Of a stretch of 64,000 bases of DNA, positions 27,026 to 35,048 are shown piece by piece. Position 1 is the first letter of the stretch. Each line of letters opens with the position of its first letter. The notes beneath the pieces were generated by a model. It saw nothing but the letters and a program-made list of their open reading frames with translations, was not told the DNA's origin and did no database searches. The translations under genes were made by a program, and so were the position numbers. The DNA is from Hyphomicrobium sp. 99 (GTDB taxonomy: Bacteria; Pseudomonadota; Alphaproteobacteria; Rhizobiales; Hyphomicrobiaceae), in NCBI RefSeq assembly GCF_000384335.2, contig NZ_KQ031382.1, positions 2,677,545 through 2,741,544 on the forward strand, given 5' to 3'.

Positions 27026-28075
27026 GTGACAACCGCAGCAACCGTCGCTAATCCGGCTCGCGAACTGAAGAGCCTCATGAATCGCATCGCCGACGGCGAA
27101 ACCCTCGGCGATGAGGGCATGCAGCAGGCGCTCGATCTGCTGATGTCAGGCATTGCCCCTCCCGTCGCGATGGGCGCGTTCCTCATGGGGCTGCGCCTAC
27201 GCGGCGAGACGACGGAAGAAATCACGGGCGCCGCCAAGTTCATGCGCGGGCGCATGACAACCGTTGACGCGCCCCCCGGCGCCATCGACATCGTCGGCAC
27301 GGGCGGCGACAGCCGCGGCACCTTTAATATCTCGACAGCCGCGACGTTTGTTGCAGCCGGAGCCGGTGCCATCGTCGCCAAGCACGGCAATCGCGCCGTC
27401 ACCTCGCTTTCCGGCGCATCCGATGTGCTCTCAGCGCTCGGCGTCAAACTCGACGTCCCGCCCGTCGTTGTTTCGCTTGCGATTGCCGACGCCGGTGTCG
27501 GCTTCCTGTGGGCGCCGCTTTATCATCCGGGGTTCAAGACCTGGGCGCCGATCCGCGCCGACCTCGGGCTCCGGACGATTTTCAATCTGCTCGGACCTCT
27601 CTGCAATCCGGCACGCGTGACGCGTCAGGTCCTCGGCGTCTATGATCGCAAGCTCGTCGAACCAATTGCCGAAGTTCTGCGCAAACTCGGCTCCGCCCAC
27701 GCGTGGGTCGTCCATGGCGCCGACGGCATGGACGAACTGACGACAACCGGTGTCACCCACGTCGCGGAATTGAAGGACGGCGATATCTTCGCCTTCGATC
27801 TGACGCCCGAAGACGCCGGCCTCGAGCGCAGCAGCATCGAAGCGCTGAAGGGCGGCGACGCCGCGACCAACGCCGCCGCTATTCACGCGCTCCTGCAGGG
27901 CGAAACGGGCCCCTATCGCGACATCGTCGTTTTGAATACGGCCGCAGCACTCATCGTGGCCGGCAAGGCCGACGGCCTTCCCGACGGGATCGAGAAGGCG
28001 GAAGCATCAATCGATAGCGGCCGCGCCGCACGCTCGCTCGACCGCCTGGTCGCCGTCACCAACGAACGAGTTTAA
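27026..28075 (+). CDS. trpD: Anthranilate phosphoribosyltransferase
   Basis: 349 residues from a GTG start, three bases after the trpG stop. Transfers phosphoribose from PRPP to anthranilate. Visible: DIVGTGGDSRGTFNIST (PRPP loop), AKHGNRAVTSLSGASDVL, and LLGPLCNPARVTRQVLGVY. All expected motifs present and the length is typical. Confidence 0.95.
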   Translation: MTTAATVANPARELKSLMNRIADGETLGDEGMQQALDLLMSGIAPPVAMGAFLMGLRLRGETTEEITGAAKFMRGRMTTVDAPPGAIDIVGTGGDSRGTFNISTAATFVAAGAGAIVAKHGNRAVTSLSGASDVLSALGVKLDVPPVVVSLAIADAGVGFLWAPLYHPGFKTWAPIRADLGLRTIFNLLGPLCNPARVTRQVLGVYDRKLVEPIAEVLRKLGSAHAWVVHGADGMDELTTTGVTHVAELKDGDIFAFDLTPEDAGLERSSIEALKGGDAATNAAAIHALLQGETGPYRDIVVLNTAAALIVAGKADGLPDGIEKAEASIDSGRAARSLDRLVAVTNERV

Positions 28076-28078
28076 GAG

Positions 28079-28882
28079 ATGGCCGACATCCTCGACAAAA
28101 TCACTGCCTACAAACGCGAAGAGGTCGCGCGCGCCAAAACGCTGAAACCCCTTCGCGTCATTGCCGAATATGCGCGCTCGGCGCCGAAGGTGCGCTCATT
28201 CGTTGGGGCCATCGAAGCGAAACATCAGAAAAAACAGCCGGCTCTGATCGCGGAGATCAAAAAGGCATCGCCGTCGAAGGGCCTCATCCGGGCCGACTTC
28301 GATCCCCCGGCACTTGCCAAAGCCTATGAGGCGGGCGGCGCTGCCTGCCTGTCGGTCCTCACCGACCGTCCTTCGTTTCAGGGCGCACCCGAATTTTTGA
28401 CTGCAGCGCGCGAAGCCACATCGCTTCCCGTCCTGCGCAAGGACTTCATGATCGACACTTACCAAGTTGCCGAGGCGCGAGCCTGGGGAGCCGACTGCAT
28501 CCTCATCATCCTCGCCGAGGTCGACGATGCGACGGCACACGATCTTGCCTCCGCAGCCAATGACTGGGGCATGGACGCCATCGCCGAAGTCCACGACGCA
28601 GCGGAACTCGAACGCGCGCTGAAACTCGATTGCCGCCTCGTCGGCATCAACAATCGCAACCTGAAGACCTTCGAAGTGAAGCTGGAGACGACAGAAGTCC
28701 TCGCGCCGCAGGTCCCCGCCGGCAGAATTGTCGTCGGCGAGAGCGGTATCTTCACCCCTGCCGACATCGCCCGGCTTTCCAAAGTGGGCGTCGAGACGTT
28801 CCTCGTCGGCGAAAGCCTGATGCGGCAAGCCGATGTGACCGCCGCGACGAAGACTCTGCTTCAGCCGGCGATCGCGTCATGA
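28079..28882 (+). CDS. trpC: Indole-3-glycerol phosphate synthase
   Basis: 267 residues. Closes the indole ring from CdRP. Conserved: [21 protein letters not shown] (Lys and Ser of the active site), [48 protein letters not shown] and [12 protein letters not shown]. Stand-alone (no fused TrpF). Its stop overlaps the moaC start (ATGA). Confidence 0.95.
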   Translation: MADILDKITAYKREEVARAKTLKPLRVIAEYARSAPKVRSFVGAIEAKHQKKQPALIAEIKKASPSKGLIRADFDPPALAKAYEAGGAACLSVLTDRPSFQGAPEFLTAAREATSLPVLRKDFMIDTYQVAEARAWGADCILIILAEVDDATAHDLASAANDWGMDAIAEVHDAAELERALKLDCRLVGINNRNLKTFEVKLETTEVLAPQVPAGRIVVGESGIFTPADIARLSKVGVETFLVGESLMRQADVTAATKTLLQPAIAS

Positions 28883-29373
28883 GCAAGCTTTCACACATCA
28901 ACGACAAGGGCGAAGCCCGGATGGTGGACGTCTCGGAAAAGGCCACCACGGCCCGCCGCGCCGTCGCTGAAGGCTTCGTCGCGATGCGCCCCAGCACGCT
29001 GGAACTCGTCGAAAAGGGCGAAGCACACAAAGGTGACGTCATCGGCACCGCGCGCATCGCCGGCATCATGGCGGCCAAGCGCACGCATGAGCTGATCCCG
29101 CTTTGCCATCCGCTCGCAATCACCAAAGCAACCGTCGATTTCACGCTTTCCCAATCTCCACCCGGCATCCACGTAAGGGCTGAAGTGAAAGTGTCGAGCC
29201 AGACGGGCGTCGAGATGGAAGCTTTGACGGCTGTGTCGGTCGCCTGCCTGACGCTCTACGACATGCTCAAGGCGGCGGACAAATCCATGACGATCGAAGG
29301 CGTCCGCCTCATCGCCAAGGACGGCGGCAAATCAGGCGTCTACCGTGCTGCCGAGCGCTCCGGAGGCGCCTGA
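28879..29373 (+). CDS. moaC: Cyclic pyranopterin monophosphate synthase
   Basis: 164 residues. Converts the MoaA product to cyclic pyranopterin monophosphate in molybdenum cofactor synthesis. Typical sequence: [34 protein letters not shown] (catalytic Lys/His region) and [22 protein letters not shown]. The start overlaps the trpC stop (ATGA), so its expression is coupled to tryptophan synthesis, as usual in Rhizobiales. Confidence 0.95.
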   Translation: MSKLSHINDKGEARMVDVSEKATTARRAVAEGFVAMRPSTLELVEKGEAHKGDVIGTARIAGIMAAKRTHELIPLCHPLAITKATVDFTLSQSPPGIHVRAEVKVSSQTGVEMEALTAVSVACLTLYDMLKAADKSMTIEGVRLIAKDGGKSGVYRAAERSGGA

Positions 29374-29376
29374 CAT

Positions 29377-30588
29377 ATGGCGTTGCTGCCCGTCGCCGAA
29401 GCTCTGAAGCGCATTCTGGATGTCGCGACGACACTTGAACCGGAAGACGTCGAACTACTGAAAGCCCGCGGTCGCACGCTCGCAGCGCCCGTCGTTTCGC
29501 GCCATGACAATCCCCCGTTCAATGCCTCCGCTATGGACGGTTACGCCGTTCGCGCTGAGGACGTCGCAACCGTTCCGGCCTTGCTCACGGTGATCGGCGA
29601 AGCGGGCGCAGGCCGCCCCTTCTCGGGTACCCTCGGAAAAGGCGAAGCCATACGCATCTTTACGGGCGGCTGCCTGCCGGAAGGCGCGGATGCGATCGTC
29701 ATTCAAGAAAACGTCGATGCATCGGGCCCAACCATCACGGTCAGAGAGACCGCGGCGATTGGCGCGAACATCCGACCCCAAGGCGAGGATTTCCGGAAGA
29801 AGGACATCCTGCTCGAACCTGGCCGCTGCCTAACCGCACGCGACGTACTGATCGGAGCATCCTCGGGACACGCGAAACTTGCGGTCGTTCGGAAGCCGGT
29901 CGTCGCCATCTTATCGACGGGCGATGAACTCGTTCCGCCTGGAAATCCTCTTGGGCCGGGCCAAATTTCTGGTTCCAATGCTTACGGCCTCGCCGCCATC
30001 GTCGAAGCCGCGGGCGGGGAAGCCCGCTTTCTCGGAATTGCGCACGACACGATTGCGTCGCTCGAAGAATGCATCAACGCCTCGGACGGCGCCGACATCC
30101 TCGTCACGAGCGGCGGCGCTTCCGTCGGCGATCACGATCTGGTTCGCCCTGCACTCGAAAAAGCGGGAGCCAAGCTCGAGTTCTACAAGATCGCGATGCG
30201 ACCAGGAAAGCCATTGTTCTTCGGATTGCGCGCGGCAAGCGGCAAGACGCAATACTGCGTCGGCCTTCCGGGAAATCCGGTTTCCTCTCTCATTTGCGCG
30301 CGCGTATTTCTCGTGCCCCTCATCGGCCGGCTGCTTGGACGAGAAGCCCCGTTCCAAGCGGTCGACGCCGTGCTCGCCGAACCTCTTCCGGCGAATGGAC
30401 CGCGCCAACACTACATGCGCGGACTGTTGGATATGGACGCGTCCCCGCCGCGAGTAACGCCATTCAAAAATCAGGACAGCGGACTGATCAAATCCCTGCA
30501 GCGCGCCGATTGTCTGGTCGTGGTGCCAGAAAACGCGCCCGCTCAGGCAGCCGGAACGCCCGTAAAAGTTCTGAAACTGGATATTTGA
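29377..30588 (+). CDS. moeA: Molybdopterin molybdotransferase
   Basis: 403 residues. Inserts molybdate into adenylylated molybdopterin. Motifs: NPPFNASAMDGYAVRAED, FTGGCLPEGADAIVIQE, VAILSTGDELVPPG, ILVTSGGASVGDHDLV and GLPGNPVSSLICAR. Starts three bases after moaC. In many Rhizobiales lexA follows moeA; here a transglutaminase-like gene follows instead. Product needed by the molybdopterin oxidoreductase encoded at 35049. Confidence 0.95.
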   Translation: MALLPVAEALKRILDVATTLEPEDVELLKARGRTLAAPVVSRHDNPPFNASAMDGYAVRAEDVATVPALLTVIGEAGAGRPFSGTLGKGEAIRIFTGGCLPEGADAIVIQENVDASGPTITVRETAAIGANIRPQGEDFRKKDILLEPGRCLTARDVLIGASSGHAKLAVVRKPVVAILSTGDELVPPGNPLGPGQISGSNAYGLAAIVEAAGGEARFLGIAHDTIASLEECINASDGADILVTSGGASVGDHDLVRPALEKAGAKLEFYKIAMRPGKPLFFGLRAASGKTQYCVGLPGNPVSSLICARVFLVPLIGRLLGREAPFQAVDAVLAEPLPANGPRQHYMRGLLDMDASPPRVTPFKNQDSGLIKSLQRADCLVVVPENAPAQAAGTPVKVLKLDI

Positions 30589-30731
30589 CGCATAATTGGG
30601 CACAGCGACCAAAGTTAGTCGCGAGGCTCTTTGGTCCGTGCGCGTCATTCCCGCGAATTCAGTATTTTGGGGAACATTCCAGCCGAGCGCGACGTTTTTC
30701 GGTCTCATTACTTAGGCCGAGGGCGCCACAG

Positions 30732-31571
30732 ATGCTCATTCACGTGGGTTACGATATCGGTTTGCAACTTTATGCGCCGACCCCGCTTCTTCTGCTTCTC
30801 GATATCCATCCGAACCGGCGGCGCGATTTCATTTACGAAGACGCGTTGAGCGTTCCCGACATTCCGATCGAGCACGGACTCGATCTCTACGGAAACCGGA
30901 CGCAGCGGCTTGTCGCACAGCCGGGTCCGCTAAAGCTCAGCTATCGCGCGGTGGTGCGAGATTCCGGAGTTCTCGACGATCAGCCAATCAACGCCGGCGA
31001 AATCCCGGTGGCTGACTTACCGAACTACGCGATGCATTTCTTGACCGGCAGCCGCTATTGCGAAACCGACGAGCTGACGCCAATCGCGTGGGAACTCTTC
31101 GGCAACGTCCCGCCCGGATACGCGCGCGTCAAAGCGATCTGTGACTTCGTTCACAACCACATCAAATTCGATTATCAGGCCGCGCGCTCCACACGCACCG
31201 CCGCCGAGGCCTATAAGGAAGGCACCGGCGTTTGCCGCGACTTCGCACACCTCGCGATCGCGTTCTGCCGCTGCCTCAACATTCCGGCGGCGTACGTCAA
31301 CGGCTATCTGGGAGATATCGGTGTGCCGGCCGATCCGGCGCCGATGGATTTCAGCGCCTGGTTCGAAGCCTACATCGATCATCGCTGGGTGACCTTCGAC
31401 GCGCGCCATAACAAGCCGCGGATAGGCCGCGTCGTCATCGCACGCGGACGCGATGCCGCCGACGTGGCGATGGTCACGTCGTTCGGTCAGCACTATCTGG
31501 CTGAATTCAAAGTCGTCTGCGAAGAAGTTGCCCCGCAACGCGCGGAGCAACTAACAACTCGAGCGGCTTAA
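30732..31571 (+). CDS. Transglutaminase-like protein with altered active site
   Basis: 279 residues: an N-terminal beta domain (about 1-150) then a transglutaminase-like core with TAAEAYKEGTGVCRDFAHLAIAF (nucleophile Cys) and the Asp region WVTFDARHNKPRIGR. The position usually holding the catalytic His is Ser in MDFSAWFEAYIDHRW, so peptidase or transamidase activity is uncertain; my recollection is that this family often has Ser here. The start at 30732 has GAGGG 9 bases upstream; the frame is open much further upstream only as a shadow of moeA. Convergent with efp. Confidence 0.75.
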   Translation: MLIHVGYDIGLQLYAPTPLLLLLDIHPNRRRDFIYEDALSVPDIPIEHGLDLYGNRTQRLVAQPGPLKLSYRAVVRDSGVLDDQPINAGEIPVADLPNYAMHFLTGSRYCETDELTPIAWELFGNVPPGYARVKAICDFVHNHIKFDYQAARSTRTAAEAYKEGTGVCRDFAHLAIAFCRCLNIPAAYVNGYLGDIGVPADPAPMDFSAWFEAYIDHRWVTFDARHNKPRIGRVVIARGRDAADVAMVTSFGQHYLAEFKVVCEEVAPQRAEQLTTRAA

Positions 31572-31580
31572 ATCGACCGA

Positions 31581-32150
31581 TCAGTCTTTCGCGCGTTCGA
31601 CGTACGATCCGTCCGCCGTCATGACGACGACGCGCGTACCAGCACCAATGTGCGGCGGCACCATCACGCGGGCGCCGTTCGAAAGCTTCGCGGGCTTGTA
31701 GGACGACGAGGCCGTCTGGCCTTTGACGACGGGATCGGCTTCGACGATTTCAAAAGTCACGCGCTGCGGCAGCTCGATCGAAATCGGGTTGCCTTCGTGC
31801 AGCGAGACGAGGCACGTCATGCCTTCCTGCAGCCACTGGCCCTGGTCGCCCACCACGTCCTTCGGGATCGTGATCTGGTCGAAGGTCTCGGGCTGCATGA
31901 AGTTGTAGCCCATGTCGTCTTCGTAGAGGAAATTGTAGTCCTTTTCATCGAGATAGGCGCGTTCGACCTGATCGGTCGTGCGGTAACGCTCAACAAGCTT
32001 CACGCCGTCAGCGATGCGGCGCAGTTCGAGATGCGTGACAGGGGTGCCCTTGCCCGGATGGATGTTTTCAGCGTGCATCACCACGGCAAGCCTGCCATCG
32101 AGATCGAGCACGTTGCCTTTACGAACCGAGCTTGCAATAACCTTCACCAC
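31581..32150 (-). CDS. efp: Translation elongation factor P
   Basis: 189 residues. EF-P binds stalled ribosomes and promotes proline-proline bond formation. The tip of domain I reads [13 protein letters not shown]; the Lys in PGKG is the residue beta-lysylated by EpmA/EpmB in enterobacteria. Domains II and III follow ([37 protein letters not shown]). It is divergent from epmA (150 bases between starts), and epmB is nearby, so the modification set is clustered. Confidence 0.95.
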   Translation of the reverse strand: MVKVIASSVRKGNVLDLDGRLAVVMHAENIHPGKGTPVTHLELRRIADGVKLVERYRTTDQVERAYLDEKDYNFLYEDDMGYNFMQPETFDQITIPKDVVGDQGQWLQEGMTCLVSLHEGNPISIELPQRVTFEIVEADPVVKGQTASSSYKPAKLSNGARVMVPPHIGAGTRVVVMTADGSYVERAKD

Positions 32151-32300
32151 GTAACGTCTCCGATCTCAATTCATGCGCTACGGCCGCCTCGTGGGGCGGC
32201 CGGCCGGCGGAAGCCTTCAGGGAATCTGTCGCGTCTCATACCCGCTTAGTTCTTTGTCGCCAAGTGCGGCAACCCTGTCTCAAAAGCCCAATTTGTAAGC

Positions 32301-33356
32301 ATGCCGCAGCTTTCCCCCTGGTGGCGACCCGATCGCCACGCCGACCGGCGCCCATTCCTGATAGATCGGGGCCGCATCAAAGCCGCGATCAGAAACTGGT
32401 TTATTTCCCAGGACTTCGTGGAGGTCGAACCAGGACTTCTGCAGATTTCACCGGGAAACGAGCCGCATCTCCACGCCTTCAAGACCGAGCTTATCGGAAC
32501 CGATCTTTCGCGCCGGGACCTCTATCTCCACACCTCCCCTGAGTTCGCGATGAAGAAACTCTTAGCGGCCGGTGAGACGAAGATCTTCGCTTTCTCGCCA
32601 GTCTTTCGCAACCGCGAGCAGGGGAGCCTGCATTCGCCTGAATTCACCATGCTCGAATGGTACCGGGCGAATGAGCCGTATGAAACGCTATGGGCCGATT
32701 GCCAGGCCATCCTCGATATCGCCGCGAAGACGACGGAGCGCACGCAATGGTCATATCGCGGCAAGCCATGCGATATCTCCAAGCGCTACGATTGGACGAC
32801 GCTTTATCAGGCGTTTGCTCAGTTTGCCGAAATTCCACTGCACAAGACGGTAAGCGCAACATCGGTCGATCGTGCCAAGCTTGCGGAGTTCGCGACCGCC
32901 CAAGGCATTCGCGTCGGCGACGACGATAGCTGGTCGGATATTTTCAGCCGCGTGCTCGTCGAAAAGATTGAACCGGGATTGGGCCTCTATCGGCCCGAGA
33001 TCCTATGCGAGTATCCGCTCCCGGAAGCCGCGCTGGCCCGGCCAAGCGCGGAGGACCGGGCGGTGGCCGAGCGCTTCGAGCTTTACGTCTGCGGCGTGGA
33101 ACTCGCGAACGGCTTCGGCGAATTGACCGATGCCGCCGAGCAGCGCCGCCGGTTCGAAGCCTGGATGGACGAGAAACAGCGCATCTACGGTGAGCGTTAT
33201 CCGCTCGATGAGGATTTTCTCGCCGCGCTCGGCCAAATGCCGCCCTCTTCCGGCTGCGCCTTGGGGTTCGACCGCCTCGTCATGCTTGCAACGGGCGCCG
33301 AGCGGGTCGATCAAGTCATCTGGACGCCGTTGAGCTCTGGCGAAAGGAACGGCTGA
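32301..33356 (+). CDS. epmA: EF-P--lysine ligase EpmA (PoxA/GenX)
   Basis: 351 residues, the length of EpmA: a class II lysyl-tRNA-synthetase-like catalytic core lacking the anticodon domain. Motif 2 is visible (FRNREQGSLHSPEFTMLEWYR) and motif 3 (GCALGFDRLVMLATGAERVDQV). It attaches (R)-beta-lysine to EF-P. It heads an operon with a GFA gene and epmB, opposite efp. No epmC hydroxylase is visible, as expected outside enterobacteria. Confidence 0.95.
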   Translation: MPQLSPWWRPDRHADRRPFLIDRGRIKAAIRNWFISQDFVEVEPGLLQISPGNEPHLHAFKTELIGTDLSRRDLYLHTSPEFAMKKLLAAGETKIFAFSPVFRNREQGSLHSPEFTMLEWYRANEPYETLWADCQAILDIAAKTTERTQWSYRGKPCDISKRYDWTTLYQAFAQFAEIPLHKTVSATSVDRAKLAEFATAQGIRVGDDDSWSDIFSRVLVEKIEPGLGLYRPEILCEYPLPEAALARPSAEDRAVAERFELYVCGVELANGFGELTDAAEQRRRFEAWMDEKQRIYGERYPLDEDFLAALGQMPPSSGCALGFDRLVMLATGAERVDQVIWTPLSSGERNG

Positions 33357-33359
33357 CCG

Positions 33360-33836
33360 ATGTCCTCCAGCGATACCCATAGTGGCGGATGCCAGTGCGG
33401 CGCGGTCCGCTTTCGCGTCGAGGGTGCACTCACTGACGCCTCCGTGTGTCACTGCCGCATGTGCCAGAAGGCTTTCGGAGCATTATATGCGCCTCTCGTC
33501 AGCGTGCGTGGCGCGAAACTCGTCTGGACACGCGGAGAGCCGAAAAAATTTCAATCGTCGAATGTCGTTCAACGCGGCTTCTGCGCGGACTGCGGCACTC
33601 CGCTGACCTATGAGGCGCCCGACGGCATCGCGATCGCCATCGGAGCATTCGACGACCCAACAAGCCTCGCGCCGAAAATTCAGTGGGGCGTCGAAGCAAA
33701 GCTTCCCTTTACTGACGAAATTCCCACTCTTCCCGAACGCGATACGCTTGCGGACGCAAACGCAGCGCCATTTCTGAAAACGCTCGTGTCCTATCAGCAC
33801 CCCGACCACGACACCGATGTTTGGCCGCCGAAATGA
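33360..33836 (+). CDS. GFA/CENP-V family zinc protein
   Basis: 158 residues with the zinc-binding Cys sets of the glutathione-dependent formaldehyde-activating family: GGCQCGAVRF, VCHCRMCQKAFG, and GFCADCGTPL. The fold binds zinc and sometimes glutathione; most members have no proven enzyme activity and are not functional formaldehyde-activating enzymes. It starts 3 bases after epmA and overlaps epmB by four bases (ATGA), so it is translated with the EF-P modification genes. A link to EF-P or to C1 metabolism is unproven. Confidence 0.85.
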   Translation: MSSSDTHSGGCQCGAVRFRVEGALTDASVCHCRMCQKAFGALYAPLVSVRGAKLVWTRGEPKKFQSSNVVQRGFCADCGTPLTYEAPDGIAIAIGAFDDPTSLAPKIQWGVEAKLPFTDEIPTLPERDTLADANAAPFLKTLVSYQHPDHDTDVWPPK

Positions 33837-34903
33837 CGCTCATCGAACGCAAGCTGACCTCCATCGATGATCTGATCGACGCAAAACTCGCCTCGAACGA
33901 CGACCGCACGGCGCTGACGAATGTCTCTGCACGCTATGCCGTCGCGCTGACGCCCGTCATCGCAAACCTCATCGACCCGAGCGCCGCGGATGACCCGATT
34001 GCCCGCCAGTTCATCCCCAGCGCCAAAGAACTCGAAACGCATCCGCGCGAAGAAGCCGATCCGATCGGAGACAACCTCAAAAGCCCGGCGCCCGGCATCG
34101 TGCACCGGTATGCGGACCGCGTGCTTGTGAAAATCGCGAGCGTCTGCCCCGTCTATTGCCGCTTCTGCTTCCGCCGCGAAATGGTGGGACCCACGAACGG
34201 AGAAGCGCTGTCAGCCGAAGATCTGGCAGTCGCTCTCGACTACATCGCCGCCAATCCCAACATCTGGGAAGTCATCCTGACGGGAGGCGATCCGTTCATC
34301 CTCTCGCCACGCCGCATCCGCGAAGTCACCATGGCGTTGTCGGCGATCCCCCACGTCAAAATATTGCGATGGCATACGCGCGTGCCGGTCGTTGATCCTG
34401 ATCGCGTCAGCGACGAACTCATCGCGGCTTTGAAAGCAACCACGAAGACAGTCTTCGTCGGACTTCACACGAACCACGCCCGAGAGCTTGAAGGAGCCGC
34501 AACCGATGCGATTGCCCGGCTCGTCGATGCGGGGATCCCGCTCGTCAGTCAAACGGTGCTGCTGAAAGGCGTCAACGACAACGTCGAGACGCTCGAAGCC
34601 CTGATGCGCCGCCTCGTCGAGCTTCGGGTGAAGCCCTACTATCTCCATCACGGCGACTTGGCCCCCGGCACAGCACACTTCCGCACGACCATCGCCGAAG
34701 GCCGCGCGCTGATGGCCGGTTTGCGCCAGCGGCTCTCGGGGCTGGCTCTTCCCACCTATGTTCTCGATCTACCCGGCGCCTTCGGCAAAGTGTCGATCGA
34801 ACGCCACTCCGGTGTCGGCGACGATGGCGTCGAAACGTTCACCGACCGCGATGGCCTAACCCACCGCTACGAGGATGCCTGCGCCGCCCCCGAAGTGCCC
34901 TGA
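33833..34903 (+). CDS. epmB: EF-P beta-lysylation protein EpmB (lysine 2,3-aminomutase family)
   Basis: 356 residues. Radical SAM Cx3Cx2C cluster motif in SVCPVYCRFCFRRE, followed by ILTGGDPFILSPRR and KTVFVGLHTNHARE. It converts lysine to (R)-beta-lysine for EpmA (family knowledge). Distinguished from catabolic KamA by its length and by linkage to epmA. The start is an ATG at 33833 overlapping the GFA stop (ATGA); a TTG four codons earlier is less likely. Confidence 0.92.
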   Translation: MTLIERKLTSIDDLIDAKLASNDDRTALTNVSARYAVALTPVIANLIDPSAADDPIARQFIPSAKELETHPREEADPIGDNLKSPAPGIVHRYADRVLVKIASVCPVYCRFCFRREMVGPTNGEALSAEDLAVALDYIAANPNIWEVILTGGDPFILSPRRIREVTMALSAIPHVKILRWHTRVPVVDPDRVSDELIAALKATTKTVFVGLHTNHARELEGAATDAIARLVDAGIPLVSQTVLLKGVNDNVETLEALMRRLVELRVKPYYLHHGDLAPGTAHFRTTIAEGRALMAGLRQRLSGLALPTYVLDLPGAFGKVSIERHSGVGDDGVETFTDRDGLTHRYEDACAAPEVP

Positions 34904-35048
34904 CCGAATTGGCTTATTTGGGCAAAATGCCCGTCGTAAGCCCGCAGCCTGATCACACGTTCTTTCGATTGGACGCCCTCCGAATTCGATGCCAGATTGC
35001 CGCATCAAAACAAGCCGAATAACGGCTGGCATCGACTTGGAGGAATGA

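Noticed and set aside
30069..31571. A 500-residue open frame ending in the transglutaminase-like protein
   Set aside because: The first part is an out-of-frame reading of moeA; the real start with GAGGG is at 30732.
33360..33836. GFA gene as a functional formaldehyde-activating enzyme of C1 metabolism
   Set aside because: The family name is historical; members bind zinc but most have no proven formaldehyde role, and the gene sits with EF-P modification genes rather than C1 genes.
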